Notes under the pieces: generated by a model | Told to the model about the DNA's origin: nothing | The model's database searches: none | What the model saw: only the letters and a program-made list of their open reading frames with translations | Source of the DNA: Morinoia aosen | Taxonomy: Eukaryota; Arthropoda; Malacostraca; Amphipoda; Talitridae | Direction of reading: 5' to 3' | Length of the DNA stretch: 64,000 nucleotides | Assembly (NCBI GenBank): GCA_030386875.1 | Contig: CM059564.1 | Span: 49,248,075-49,312,074, forward strand | Shown here: one piece after another, positions 1 to 12,900 of the stretch | Numbering within the stretch: position 1 is the first letter of the stretch | How the letters are laid out: each line of letters begins with the position of its first letter | Translations under genes and position numbers: made by a program

Positions 1-967
1 GATGAAAGTATACGAAAATGAGTCTGTCTACTTAAACGGGTGAGTGACAACACATCGAAATGTTTTGAAGGAGTTAGGACGGGTTCAGTAACGCAACCCA
101 AGAAAAAATATGGGTGAGTTTTTTGAATTAATATGTAGAGATGAGGACATGTAGGGTTAGTGAGTGGCAGCGTGGGAGCAGTACCCGCATGGGTTTTCAT
201 TTCAGAGTATTTTGTACTTTGATTTCTTTTCGTCAGCTCAACTTGGCCTAGATGTTTCTTTCGTTATTACACGTCCAAAGTAGATTTTGCAAACTGTCGT
301 GATTTCTGCCTTAGTGCGATAATGCGGGCTGTCGAAATGCGATTGTAGTTGAAACCGCGACGGAAGCTACTGAAAATAAGATACCATTTTCTCTCCATTT
401 ACTCTACTATCGAGGTTGTGCATACTCTCTACTACAAGACTATATCTCCTTATTCTTGTTGAATAATTGGAGCAGATTTTGAAAAAAAAAGTATTATGAA
501 ATTATTGTGTTGTACCTTTTGCAATATATGCGAGAAAATATCCATGTTCGGCAAACTTGACTTAATTCATGTAAGCTCTGTGTGTGAGAACTGAAAATAC
601 AGTGAGGAAAATGCATAGTTGGAAAATGATACACAATTTATCAATCAAAGATGAACACAAAGACCAAGTTATGGTTAGTTAACGAAATGAGAAGTCGAAT
701 AAAAAACAAGTCGTTACGTTGTAAGTGGGCTTTATAAGTTCTGTTTCATCCCTAATTCAATTAAAAGTTCAACGGTCAAGAAAATTCGTGCGAGAGTTTT
801 CGAGTGCAATTCGTGTTTGAACAATGCCTGAGTTGTGAAAACAGAATTCTGTGTTCTTCGCGTTTCTTAGCTCTGAAAACAGAATCCTATGTTCCTGTTC
901 CTTAGTTCTTAAAAATCCTTTCTTCTTCCAGTGCCTTAGTTTGACAACAGAATCTTATGCTCTTCAG
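1..967. other. Non-coding 5' flank or intron of the spectrin/Ig gene
   Basis: I recognise no exon here. The last ~140 bases carry about three degenerate copies of a ~36-bp unit (core like ACAGAATCTTATG...TTCTTAG) at about 836-967. The last copy runs into the splice acceptor CTCTTCAG at 960-967, which is why I start the first visible exon at 968. The other in-frame acceptor, at 931, would add 12 codons. The true gene start is not in view. Confidence 0.5.
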
Positions 968-3900
968 TCTCTGCGTGACGTGTGCATCCGGCACGTGAGC
1001 ACTGCCGAGCAGATGGTGACGACCGGCCACTACGCGGGGGTGGAAGCGAGGGCCCGAGCTTATAACGTGCTCGAGGCCGCCACCGCCCTGCACGAGACCT
1101 GCGACACGCGCGGCGCTCTGCTGCGGCAGGCTGTCCTCTTCTTCAAGCTCGCCCAGACTGTGAGTATGGTGCACTCTGACTTCTGGAGTGGCTAACAAAT
1201 GATGTTTGCCCTTGCAAATCTCTCTCGCTTTCGCTGTAGTTAGTGGGAGTAAAAACATGCGTCCTGTATGCTTGATTACTCTTATTACGATGCCTCATTT
1301 TCAAATTTGTTATTGAGTTGAAAAGTTCCCGGACTATTGAATTTATTAATCGTTCGTAATATAATGTTTTCATCATACTGAAATTTTAAAGCTGAAATAG
1401 ACCAGCGTGTCAGGTTACAACTTTACACCAGCTCTTCTTATGTCTTAAGCTTTTCGAGATAAAAACTCAGGTACGAAATTATGTCTCGGAACAACCCTAA
1501 AACTAAGAAAATTCTGGTTACTAGCTCCAGTATTAGGACATGCCCTGTTTCAAACTCTGGTACAACCGTGGTACCAGTACGCGCGACGTTAAAAACTTAT
1601 ACCAATTCGTGTAACATTGCAAACTTACACCAATTCTTGTGACATTGCAACAAGCGTGGTACACTGCAGGCTCTGACCAAGCTGGAGCAGGCAGAGGTGC
1701 AGCTGGCGGGTGGGGACACGGACCCCCGGCGTCAGCGCCTGTCCACCGTCCTGGGGGTGGTGGAGGAGGCAGTGCAGCCCGCCCTGCATGAGGGCTACGC
1801 CATCATCGAGGTCACCGGCGGACGAGGGCAGCCACACAATGCGGTAGGTGCTCTCGACAGCGTCGTCATCGTCTTTTCTAAATATCGGTGTCGACTCTTG
1901 AATAGCGTGTGTGCATGTGCTCTCTTGAGCGTCATGATCGTCTTCCCTAAATATCGGTGGCGGCACCTCGTTTTATGAGTTGTGTGGAAAAAGTGCATAC
2001 AGAATGAAAGTGGTGGGCAGTGATAACGGGTATTGTGTACTAGTGTAGGATTTTTCCTTCAGAAATCTTGATGCTCGCTCAATGTGTCATTACGATGACT
2101 GTAATGTTGCACCAATATCGTCGCTTTTTCATGTAGCGTATAACATTTCTGGTTAGGTTTCAATGCAAGCATCTTATTAGTCATTCATAAGGGAAATTGA
2201 TCTTAATTTTCCCCTGAAGAAATTTATTTGATTTGATCATTGTTCACGGATCTCTTGGGCGGAGGGAGTGCAGTGGCTATAAATAATAGCAAGAATAATA
2301 TAATGACATTTTAATTTTACTGTCAAGGTGTTTCGTCAGGTGTTTTCAGAACGAGTATTTTAAAGGAGAATCAAAGTTAGGCATGAATATTCTGTGCCCC
2401 GCTGTATTTGAGTTGCCTTTTAAAATATGTTGCTGGTCAGTGGTAATATCATGTCAGGTGGCATCTTTGGCAGCAGCAGATTACTTCTTTGCGAAAATAT
2501 GAGCAGAAATAAAAAGTTCAATGAGATAACATGCCATTTTCGAATAGCAGTTTTTAGAATTTGTGTGGCCATTTGCGTTCTGTGTCTCGGTGACTACTGG
2601 CTATTTCGCGGATATTGTACTCTAATTATTTTATAGAATCAGTCACATTTTATAGAATAAATTTTTACCACCACACAGAATTAACTGAGCTATCGTCCAT
2701 AAATTATTTTCAGAGAATGTAATTTCGTGACATTTACAGTAATAGTTACTGCAAAGCTTTGATACTGGGTGTTGACTGCAGGGCGTATGCGGCGTGGTGG
2801 ACGAGCTGGAGCGACGCCGCAAGACGTTCTCGACGCTGTGTGCGGACACCACGGAGCAGGACGTGCAGCGCACGCACCTCCTCAATCAGTTCCTCGAGCT
2901 CCACAACACAGTACGGATCTGCACATACGCCATTGTCATTTCCATTCTAATGAGAATAGCTTCAAATTAGAGTCTACGTTCGCTATTGAAGTGAAAAGGC
3001 GCTTAGTTGCTTTTTAGTAAATGTGAGCAGACCCAGTTCCTTAAGCTCCACAACACCGTACGGACCTACACATACATACGCCTTTGTCATTTCCATTCTA
3101 ATGAGAATAGCTTCAAATTTGTAATTGGTCTGTGTGGGTGACCTGGTATCCTGTTCTCGTGCATTAATTGAATAAGAAGCTTACAAGATAAATCTCCTTT
3201 GTCTGCTTCCTCAGCTGGAATCGTGGTTGGTGCGAGTGGGCGATGGCTTCCTGCAGGGCCACCAGGACCCTGGAGGCTCTTTGAGACTTGCTCAAGACTT
3301 CCTGCACCTGCACCTGCAGCTCATTAATGATACTAAGGTGGGAGGAGCTAAGGACTTCTGCACACTTTATTTGTAATAAGTTCTGACGTGCTGACGAGAG
3401 TGTTGCGAGTTGCTGCTGCGTGAGCTGTGATAATTCAACGATAATTCTGAGCTGTGTTCCTAAATTATTTCTCAGTCTGATGTATGCAATGTTGGGGCTT
3501 ATGTAAGATGTGAGAAATGCAGTTTTGTGCCGTCAGGCTCACTGCTCAGTTCACGGAGGAAATTCGTTGTATGAAATCAAGGTATTTCTTTGCTAAACAA
3601 CTGTGAGAATAGTTTATATTGGAGTAGTTATTCACATCTCTTGAAGAACAGTGGGTGCTTTTTGCACCGATATACCCTATCGAGTCTTTACGTTTCATTA
3701 ATAGTTGAGGGATAAAGTGATTTTTATTTGTCTTAGCATTACCTGAAGAGGCCATGCAAGATTAAAATGAACATGAAAAATGATCTGAGTTGTCAGGAGT
3801 CCCAAAATTCAAGTCTTTTCTGTTACGCATGTTAGTATTCTAGCACAGCAGTCAGCATTTGGAGCATGCCGTAGAACGACTGTTTCTTCTGATATTTTAG

Positions 3901-6900
3901 AGTATTTAAAACTGGATTTTTTTCAAGACCGTTGGTGCAAGTGGTCTCCTTCATAACTTAGAATTCCAACTCTGTACCTCTCACTAGCATCAAATGAATT
4001 ACGACACACACGTGAGAGCCTGCTAAATGTTCAATATTATTTTAAAGGATATGCACCAGTAATTCATATTTTTTAAGAAATCATATATACTAATCATGAA
4101 TTTTTCAGGCGAAGAACGAAGATTTAGACGCAATCGACCGTTTCCTCACGGAAGCGAAGCAAGATTTACCCGAAGAAGAACACCGAAGTTGCGCTGGAAA
4201 AGCATCGACATTACGAGACCACTGGCGATCCCTCGTTACCACGCTTGGTAAATATTTTATTTTTCCTACATTAACTCGTAAACTTTGATGATCAAAGGAA
4301 TGCCCTGATACCCGGAACATTCGATTTTGAACATTTTCAGAGTAGGAGCGTTTTAAAACCCAGTCTGTTAATCGATTCAAATAGTTACTCGTTCGTCAGG
4401 TGAGCGATCAGGTGGAGAAAAAAACTGATGTTCTATTTTTATGTGCAAAGGTTTTCTATTTCTTTGTTTACCAAACTTGTACTGAAGCTTGTGTTTCACT
4501 TGCAATCTTCACGGTCTCAACATTTTTGATAAATTAAATAGTTTTTTGATAATCCAGCGCTATTTAGTTGCCTATTGAAGTGCCCATCCGTGTTTGAATT
4601 TCTACTGTGAGGTTATTTTCTTCTTTCATTTCTCTTTTCCTCATAATATTGAACCCGTGGTATTCCTGCTTTCTTTATTCCTAGTTTCTGTGTGACATTG
4701 TCTTTATATGTACGCCCTCACTCCTGTTTCTTACAGGTGGATTTCTTCATTATATATTATCCCTTGAATTAATGATGAGAAAAATCGAGTCACCCCTTAA
4801 AATCGAATGATGTCTGACATTTCTTATTCAGTTTTTGCCAGAGTAAAATACAAACCTGCTATAAACCTTCCATTGCCAGAAAAGAGACTAAGCCTGATAG
4901 AGAAGTACGTCCAGTTCCTCGAGTCTGCGGACAAGATCCAGAGCGACTTGGAGCAGCTGGAGAAGCTGCTGAGAGGCCCTGCGGCCGAGGATGCAGGGCC
5001 TCTCATAGAGGAGACCTGGCACACCATCCGCGGCATGATAGCCGACCTCAACGACATGGGTGCTGCCTTCACCAGGAGTGCTCAAAAGGTTCGGTTTCAT
5101 CACCAACCTGGGAAGAAGTATTCTTTCAACTTCTGAGGTCATCATAAATTGGTTTTCTTCGCATAAAGTTTGCTACGATTGGCAAATTCTATCTGGCCTT
5201 ATTTTTTCAAAATACTTAAAGTGAATATGATTGAACTGAGCCGATCCAATTTCTTGAAATAATTAGTCAATTTCTTGGACCAAGTAGTTAATTTCTTGCA
5301 TTTTATTTCATAGAATTTCTAGAATTTCACGTTAGTTAATAAGATGTTCTGTTATCTCTCGTTTTCGTCTTTAAAATAATACGTCACTACATGCTGCCAA
5401 TACTTGCATTTTTGTGGAACGAACGAGTTTTGTGCGCAGGTTGAGGACCCGTACATGGACAGCAAGCGTGCCACACTGAGCGTGGAGACCATCCTGGACG
5501 CTCTCAACAGGAAGCAGCTTCTGGTCACCGAGCTGCACACTCAGTACACGGAGACCATCAAAAGCACGCAGCAGATGATCACCATTTGGAACACTTACAA
5601 GCAAAACATCGACTCGGTGCGTTCGGGCTAATTGCCATCTACTTTGTGTTGCATTAGTGACTGGAACACGCAGGCGGGATATAACATTTCGTCCTAGTGT
5701 GTGGCTCTGAGGACGTGCGTTCCCGTGATGTAATTAAAAGCGACAACTGAATCAATATTGGTGCTGCTCTAATTTAACTGGCGATGTAATTAAGCGGCAA
5801 TACTCAATGTGTGTGTTGGGCTGAATTAATATTGGTTCCGTTTAGGGTTTGAAATACAATGAGCTATTTGGGGCAATTCTTCGGTCTTTTTTTTTTTAAA
5901 TGGGAATGGCGATTTGATTCTGAAACCGTAATTCTGTTTCAATCCTCTGATGTAGTTGATTGTCTATGAGTATTATTTTAAAATAAACAGCTCAGGCTTT
6001 CTTCAGAAGCTAAAGATTTAAAGACGCTATTTCTTGGAGGCTGTTGTGTTCTAAATTTCCTATTACGATTGCCATCACTGTCAGAGTATTCATGATGCCC
6101 AACTGTTTAGTTGTACGAAGAGGAGTTAAATGTAAGCAACTTGCGTATAATGGCCTGATTTCGTTAGCTATTTTTACGCTGCCATTCTGTGGTCTACAAA
6201 AAATTTATCACAACTCCTGGAGAACCTATTTATATAGAAATTTATCAAGTTGAAAATGCTGCTGCTATCATCTCTGGCTGAAATATCTCGATATGAGTTG
6301 GTTATAGCAGCGTTGCGTGCACCATATAAATTGCACGTAATCTAATAGTAAATTTACTGTGAAATTACTAATGCGGGTAGCAGTTTCATCAACAAGCGAT
6401 CAGAATATAGGCTGCTAATTCAACCGCAATTTCAAGTACTTGCTTGCGTTGGGTCGCTCTAATATCAATTAGCTCCAATTAGTAGTCCGTGTTTCAGTAT
6501 AGCTAAGCATATTGTCAGTAACTCGTGACATTGCAGCTGCGGGAAGAGTTTGAAGTGATGGAGCGGCAGTTCTGCCCGCTGCTGCGTGGCGATGTGGACG
6601 ACCCAGACGCCCTTGCTGCTGGCCTGGACCAGCGCTTGCAGGCCTACATCGCTGAGGTGAAGGATGCACAACACAAGATCAAGGAGATGATTACCAAGGC
6701 TGAGCTCGCCGGGGTGCCAAGTGAGTGATGCTGTTGCTTGCTTTGAAAAATATTACGTGCCACGTCCTAGTCACTGCAGTACTGTAAGAGCGAAGTGCAT
6801 TTTAGCAACGCGGGAGCAATTATGTTTGCACTTGAGATAGCTCGTGGGCGTAACATGATCTAAATGGACACTGATTAGGATACCTGGGTTCATGTTTAGA

Positions 6901-9900
6901 GTCTTTGAGGAGAGTGCTACTGAGTAAGTGAAGGCAAATTGTCGTCAAATATATGTTAGAGGGGCACTATAGGAATGTACTGATAAAACTGAAAATCATG
7001 AGAAGTCAAAAGCGCTCGGGAGTAGTCGAATGTGATGCTTAAATAGGTGCACTGAATTTATCTTATCGATGCTCACAGAGGTCGACTTGTACTTGATGCT
7101 TTCTCTTATTTTGGTGCATTGGTTTTTATTGCGTTAGGAAAAATGTCCGTTCAGTATTGATAGGAAGTTTGAAACCAACACAGACTGCACTACTTAATCG
7201 ATGCATCATTTCTATCGACAATTCATGCTTCTAATTCAAGAGAGCGAACATCTGTGCATAATTTGTCGTCAAATTATTGGTAAACGGAAGAGTTCAAGAG
7301 AGTATTTTACATAAATTTCGATTCGTATTCTACACTGAGCAAAAATTGAACACAAGCAAAGGTTACCAAAGTATCGCTGTGTCACCTTGCTAAAGACGTG
7401 TAAATAATGCATGCCCAGCGGTGTCGCTGACTACGTGTAGAAAACTACATGCAAATAACTACATGCCCAGTAGTGTCACTGCCTATGTGTAAATAACTAC
7501 AGGCAAATAACTACATTCCCAGCGGTGTCGCTGCCTACGTGTAAATAACTACATGCAAATAACTACATGCCCAGCGGTGTCGCTGCCTACGTGTAAATAA
7601 CTACATACAAATAACTACACGTCCAGTAGTGTCACTGCCTATGTGTAAATAACTACAGGCAAATAACTACATCCCCAGCGGTTTCGTTGCTTACGTGTAA
7701 ATAACCACATAAAAATAACTACATGCCCAGTAGTGTCACTGAGTACGTGTAAATAACTACATGCCCTGTGGCGTCGCTGACTACATGTCAATAGCCCATT
7801 AGTGTCACTGACCCTGCGCTGTCGCCCCCAGATGTGTCATCAAGTGGGGCGCGGGACGAAGTGGTCACCGGCCTGCTGCAGTTCTTCCAGCTGCTCCAAG
7901 CCTCCTCCACCAACTTCCAGATCTTGGCCTCCATGCTCACCCAGTGGTGCCGCAACATTGCTGAGGTACGACGAATTCTCGCTTCTCTTGGTGTGGGAAA
8001 TAAATTATGGAGGAATAGTTCAACTCCTCGACGGTTTTTTCCTGAATTGCTCGCTAGTAGGTCTTGTGAAGCGGAAAATATCATTATTTCATCTCTCCTA
8101 ATAATGAAAAATATGAGTGATAATCAGAATTTTTATCATTCAAATGCATCATGCATTCTACAAATGAAATGAAATTGCCTGTCACATGTGTTGAGTACAC
8201 AGTCACAATGTGCTCGAAAATTTGGTATATAAATATTTAGTATGTGTGGCATGAAATACGTATATGCGTAATATTATGTTATTTTATTTTATGAGCTGGG
8301 CATTTCCTGAAATTTAGTTTTTTATAGTGGACTTAACAAATAGATCTCAACCAAACAACTTCCTTCGAATCGATGAATATAAATGGCACAGTTCAAAAAT
8401 TAATAGTGAAATCTGGTATTACCTTCTTACTCTGTATTGATAGAAAATTATGTTCTCCTTAAAAGAAATAATAAAACATATTGTAAACTCTTAATGGTTA
8501 TCACCGTACAGCCACTCTTTCAACTTTCTACTGTAAGAGGTGTCTCCGAGAGCACTAAGTGTCATGTTGCGACGGGCGGAACCTGAGTGTGTTGCGTCAT
8601 TGATTTTCATTCATTTAGTTTGAAGTTCTTTGTTAAAATTAACTGCTTTATTAACTGCACAAATGGTTTGCCGGAATTCATTTTGTTTTTCCTCTCTTAC
8701 ACACAAATCATGGGTTATTTCATATCCGAATTTGCACTTTATTCAACACTTTCTTCAAATCCTCGAACTAATTGGGCTAAGTGTCCCATTCTACTGTGAT
8801 TGTAACTCACACAGATCCATCGCTCGTGCTCGAAGTTCGAGGAGGAGTTCAAGCCAGTTCCCCCGGGGGCATCGCCGGACGCGCAGCTCAAGGAGCACAA
8901 CGCCGCCAGGCAGGCCGTCCACGAGTTGCTCAGGTTCGCGCGCTCCGAGGCCGACGGCATCGTTGCCAAGATACGACAGCAGGTCAGCTTGCGGCTCTTT
9001 CTGTAGACTATGCGCTATAGTATAGAGGGTGTCCATAAAAAATGTATCCACTGACCGATATTTGTACGTATGAGACCAGAACCATATATTAGTATCATAT
9101 ACCGACATACCGGTGTCCACAAAAAATGTATCCACTGACCGATATGTGTATATATGATAAAAGAACCATATATTGGTATCATATGCTTCCGGTATCACAT
9201 ACCGATATACCGGTATCAAATATACAGATATCGGTCGGTAGATTCAATTTTTTGTGAAGACCTTGTACATCAACTTGAAGATTGATTAGCAATTTGCTTC
9301 ATGATTGGAAAGTTTCTGCTTTCACTGACCTCTCTAATGTGTGTGCTCTTGAGGGCACGAAGATTGTGTGTTGTCTACGTTCTCTTCTTATCAGAAAATT
9401 AAATGCGTCTCATAGGCATTTTGGCCTTATGGTTATTTTCTTCAGGGTGGTCGTTACGGTATGCATTTTATATATAGCCTCTGTCTTTGCCTAGATTAAA
9501 TGAATAATTCTCCTCCCGCGTGCCAGTGCCCCACAGAGCCCGGTCGGGAGGACATCGCTAAGATGGAGGAGCTGCTGCAGCGCCGCCAGCAGCGATTTGA
9601 GGAGACCTGGACCAGGCACCTGAAGGTGCTGGAGACCTCCGTCAGGCGGTCCCAGTACGAGGGAGACCTGCAGGTATGAACTCTTCCCTCCTCACGAGCT
9701 TAGGTTTTCCAATGGCCATTCTTTCTGAGTATACTTCGTGAAAGATTAAGATTTTTCCCGAGTTCCCTTCATGAAAGATTCGGAATTTTTGCGAGTTAAT
9801 TTCATGAAATATTCGAATTTTTTGCGAGTTCACTTGATGAGAGGGATTGTGATGCCTTGATTGGTTCATTAAATGGGCGCTGTTGCAGGCGGCATATTGG

Positions 9901-12900
9901 GAAATATTAATATCGTGCTTGCTATAACATAGGCCTATAACATAACGTCTTATTCATTTCTAAGGCGTCAGAACATTATACATCGGTGTCGGAACAAGGA
10001 AGTGATAAACCTCGTGTAGCTGCCATTTTCTTGTGACTGTCCAACGTCTGACATTTTTTGACGCTAAAGAATTTATTAAATCCTGGTTCATTGGTGTGTT
10101 GAAGTTACTCTCTCGATTCGTAACCTTTTTATCATAAAAATTTGTAAATAAACAGCTTAATTACATGGCCCGCCAGTTTGGTTTCATATGAAGGCTGACC
10201 CGGGGAAATAAAAATAAATTTGCGTACACAGTCTACCAAAAATGATGGGATTCGATATTTTCCTTGAATAAATCTTCTAGACGTGGATGACAAACATATA
10301 TATTCATCTTTTTAATGGTACACGCGATTACAATGTTCTCGTACTTGTGCACTGGGGAAACTCGTACTACAGATACGGTCATTAGGCATCCTTATGAGCG
10401 TCACAGAGAGACGGACCAACCAACCAAGCCAGCAGAAACTGTGTATTATTACTATTTAGTGGGTTAAGCCACGCACGTTCAAAGTAAAGTTTACCATTCT
10501 AATTTAGTTTGCTTCATTCCCTCGCATATTTTAGCCTTCAGTATAATTTGTTGAAACCAATATGAATGCACTAGTGCGCGGTGCCTTGAAACGGATGCAT
10601 GTGCCGTCAGGGTATCATCGGCCAGCTGGAGGAGCTGAGCGGCCAGCTGCTGCGGATGCAGGGCCGCTACGGTGACTCCCTGCCTGCCGCCCTCAGCACC
10701 AGAGACGCCTTCACCCACTTCCGCACCACCGTCACCGTGAGTGCCGGTTCTCTGCACCAGCCATGCTCAACCTCTCCTCCATCATTGACCTCGTCGGCTA
10801 TTTATCCCCTACTCCCGTACACAACACACACACACACACTTTCTTTGCGTTCGTTCTCTCTCCTTTTACAAAATTAAATTTGATTACATTTTTTTATATT
10901 ATCAGAAGTGTGAATTGAGAGAAAGTCACGTCGCCAGAAACTTTGAGCTATAGTTATTGTGAAGTTCTGCAGCTTTTTTGGCAGAGTGGTGCGACTCGTT
11001 GGAGTGAGCAGGACTGTAGAGCATGACTTGCAGTAAATCTTTTTGTATTTCCTGTTAATCGTGTTCCGAATAGTTGACATGATGACGTTGCATTTGGTTT
11101 TAGTGTACTACAATGACGCTTTAGTGTGATGTGATGCTGCAAAAGCTTTCTATTCATGCTGCAAAGTTGCTTAAAAATATTCCAGATCGTGATACTCTCC
11201 AGTAATAATACGAAATTCATTCATGAGTTCCTTCAGGAGTACGGCATGTTTAGATTTCCTTGAAAAACAAATTATTATAACAGATTTTGAAGCCAGGCTT
11301 GGGGTATCCATTCTCGTTTATGGCTATTGATTGTGTGGCAATCAAACTGTCAAAGGTTTAAAAATTAAAATTACTCCTCTCATGAGGTATTAAACTGTCT
11401 ATTTGCACATAGTAGAGGGAAATTTAGTTCATTTAACTACATTGAAAGGATGGTAAAACTCAGTCGAGTTGTTATTTATCGTAACATTTTAGTTTTTATG
11501 ATCTCCCGTCGTCCTTTGAATAAAGTAGAATATTTTAATTCTTGAAGTAGCCATTTTATTTTTGGGCCTGTAATAACAATGATATTCTAGCGTGTTTTAC
11601 TGAGAGTGCAGTTTTCAATGAAGAATCACATTGAATTTTATAACGTGAAATTTAAGCAAGATTGAAACCTAAAGGAATCGATCCTCAAGTGCACCTTATT
11701 CTCGTCCGAGTAAAAATTCTCGCTGGACGTGTCATTACTAGAGAGGCAAAAATCCGAAAAAGATGTGGCCTTCAAATGATTGAAAATGCTGGTTATTTTT
11801 AGCTCGCGGGACACACTATCAAATGAGAACACGTGAGCAAGTTATGTGCTATCTAATCTGTATTCTGTTTGAGTGCAAACAGCGAATGAAGTGGTAAATT
11901 ACAATATAAACATCTGTTATTGCGCTTGTGCAGTTGCTGCAGGAGCGCATTGAGACTTTCCTGAGCAACGCCCAGCGCGCAGCGGAGGCTCCTGAGGAAG
12001 GAGACCGCAGCAAACCCCGGCTCTCTGACCTGCAGAACAAGTGGTCTACATTCTACAGACAAGTTGGCAACACAGAGAAGAACATTGAACTCTCAATCGA
12101 GTTCTTCAAGCATGTTAACGAGGTGCGACTTCAACAGATTGCTTGTAAATCATCTACGTAAAGCTTCGCTTCTTCTGTTTGGTTTTCATGGAACTACGTG
12201 GATTTTGTTCGGTGGCATGAATTTTTTCGCAAAATATTATTTTTCCAGAACGTTTTTGATTTTATGCAACATTCATTTGATCTTGCTCTTCAGCTGCCGT
12301 TCTTGGTTTAACATGAAAAATTTAACTTTAGATTCCTTATTTATTTGTGTGCTGAGTTTGGTTACTAGCGTCATTCAGTAGCATATAAGTATAGTCATGT
12401 CCCGTCTATTCATGAATTTATGATAGGAAAACAATATGTGTAAGTAATTTCGATTCAATTTATAAGGGCTTGAAACCTCTTGCATAGAAGCATATCTGGC
12501 TGTCATGGGTCTGTTCGAAGAGCTGACGATTTTTACTCTAGGTTAATTTTTTTTAATAAATCGTGATGGAATTGAAGTGGTTTAGTTGAGTTTGGCACGC
12601 TAAGCCCCAGGGGTTGCATGAGAAGTTATCATATTTATCTGTTCATTCACTGTATGGTAAACGGAAAGAGCTTTGCGGAAGTTTCAGTGGGACTGCATGA
12701 ACTTTTACCATGTGAGTCGACTTGCAATATCGAAATTTTCATTAAAATTTGGGAAATCGATAGAAATGTTAAAATCCTCGTCTAGAAAAAGAGAACTAGA
12801 GTATAAAATAACGATTCATTGCACTGCTCAACTCTGGCACTTAGGCTGAGGACTGGTTCCGTGGGGGCAGCCGCCTGCTGGTGGACGTGGCTGGCGAGTC

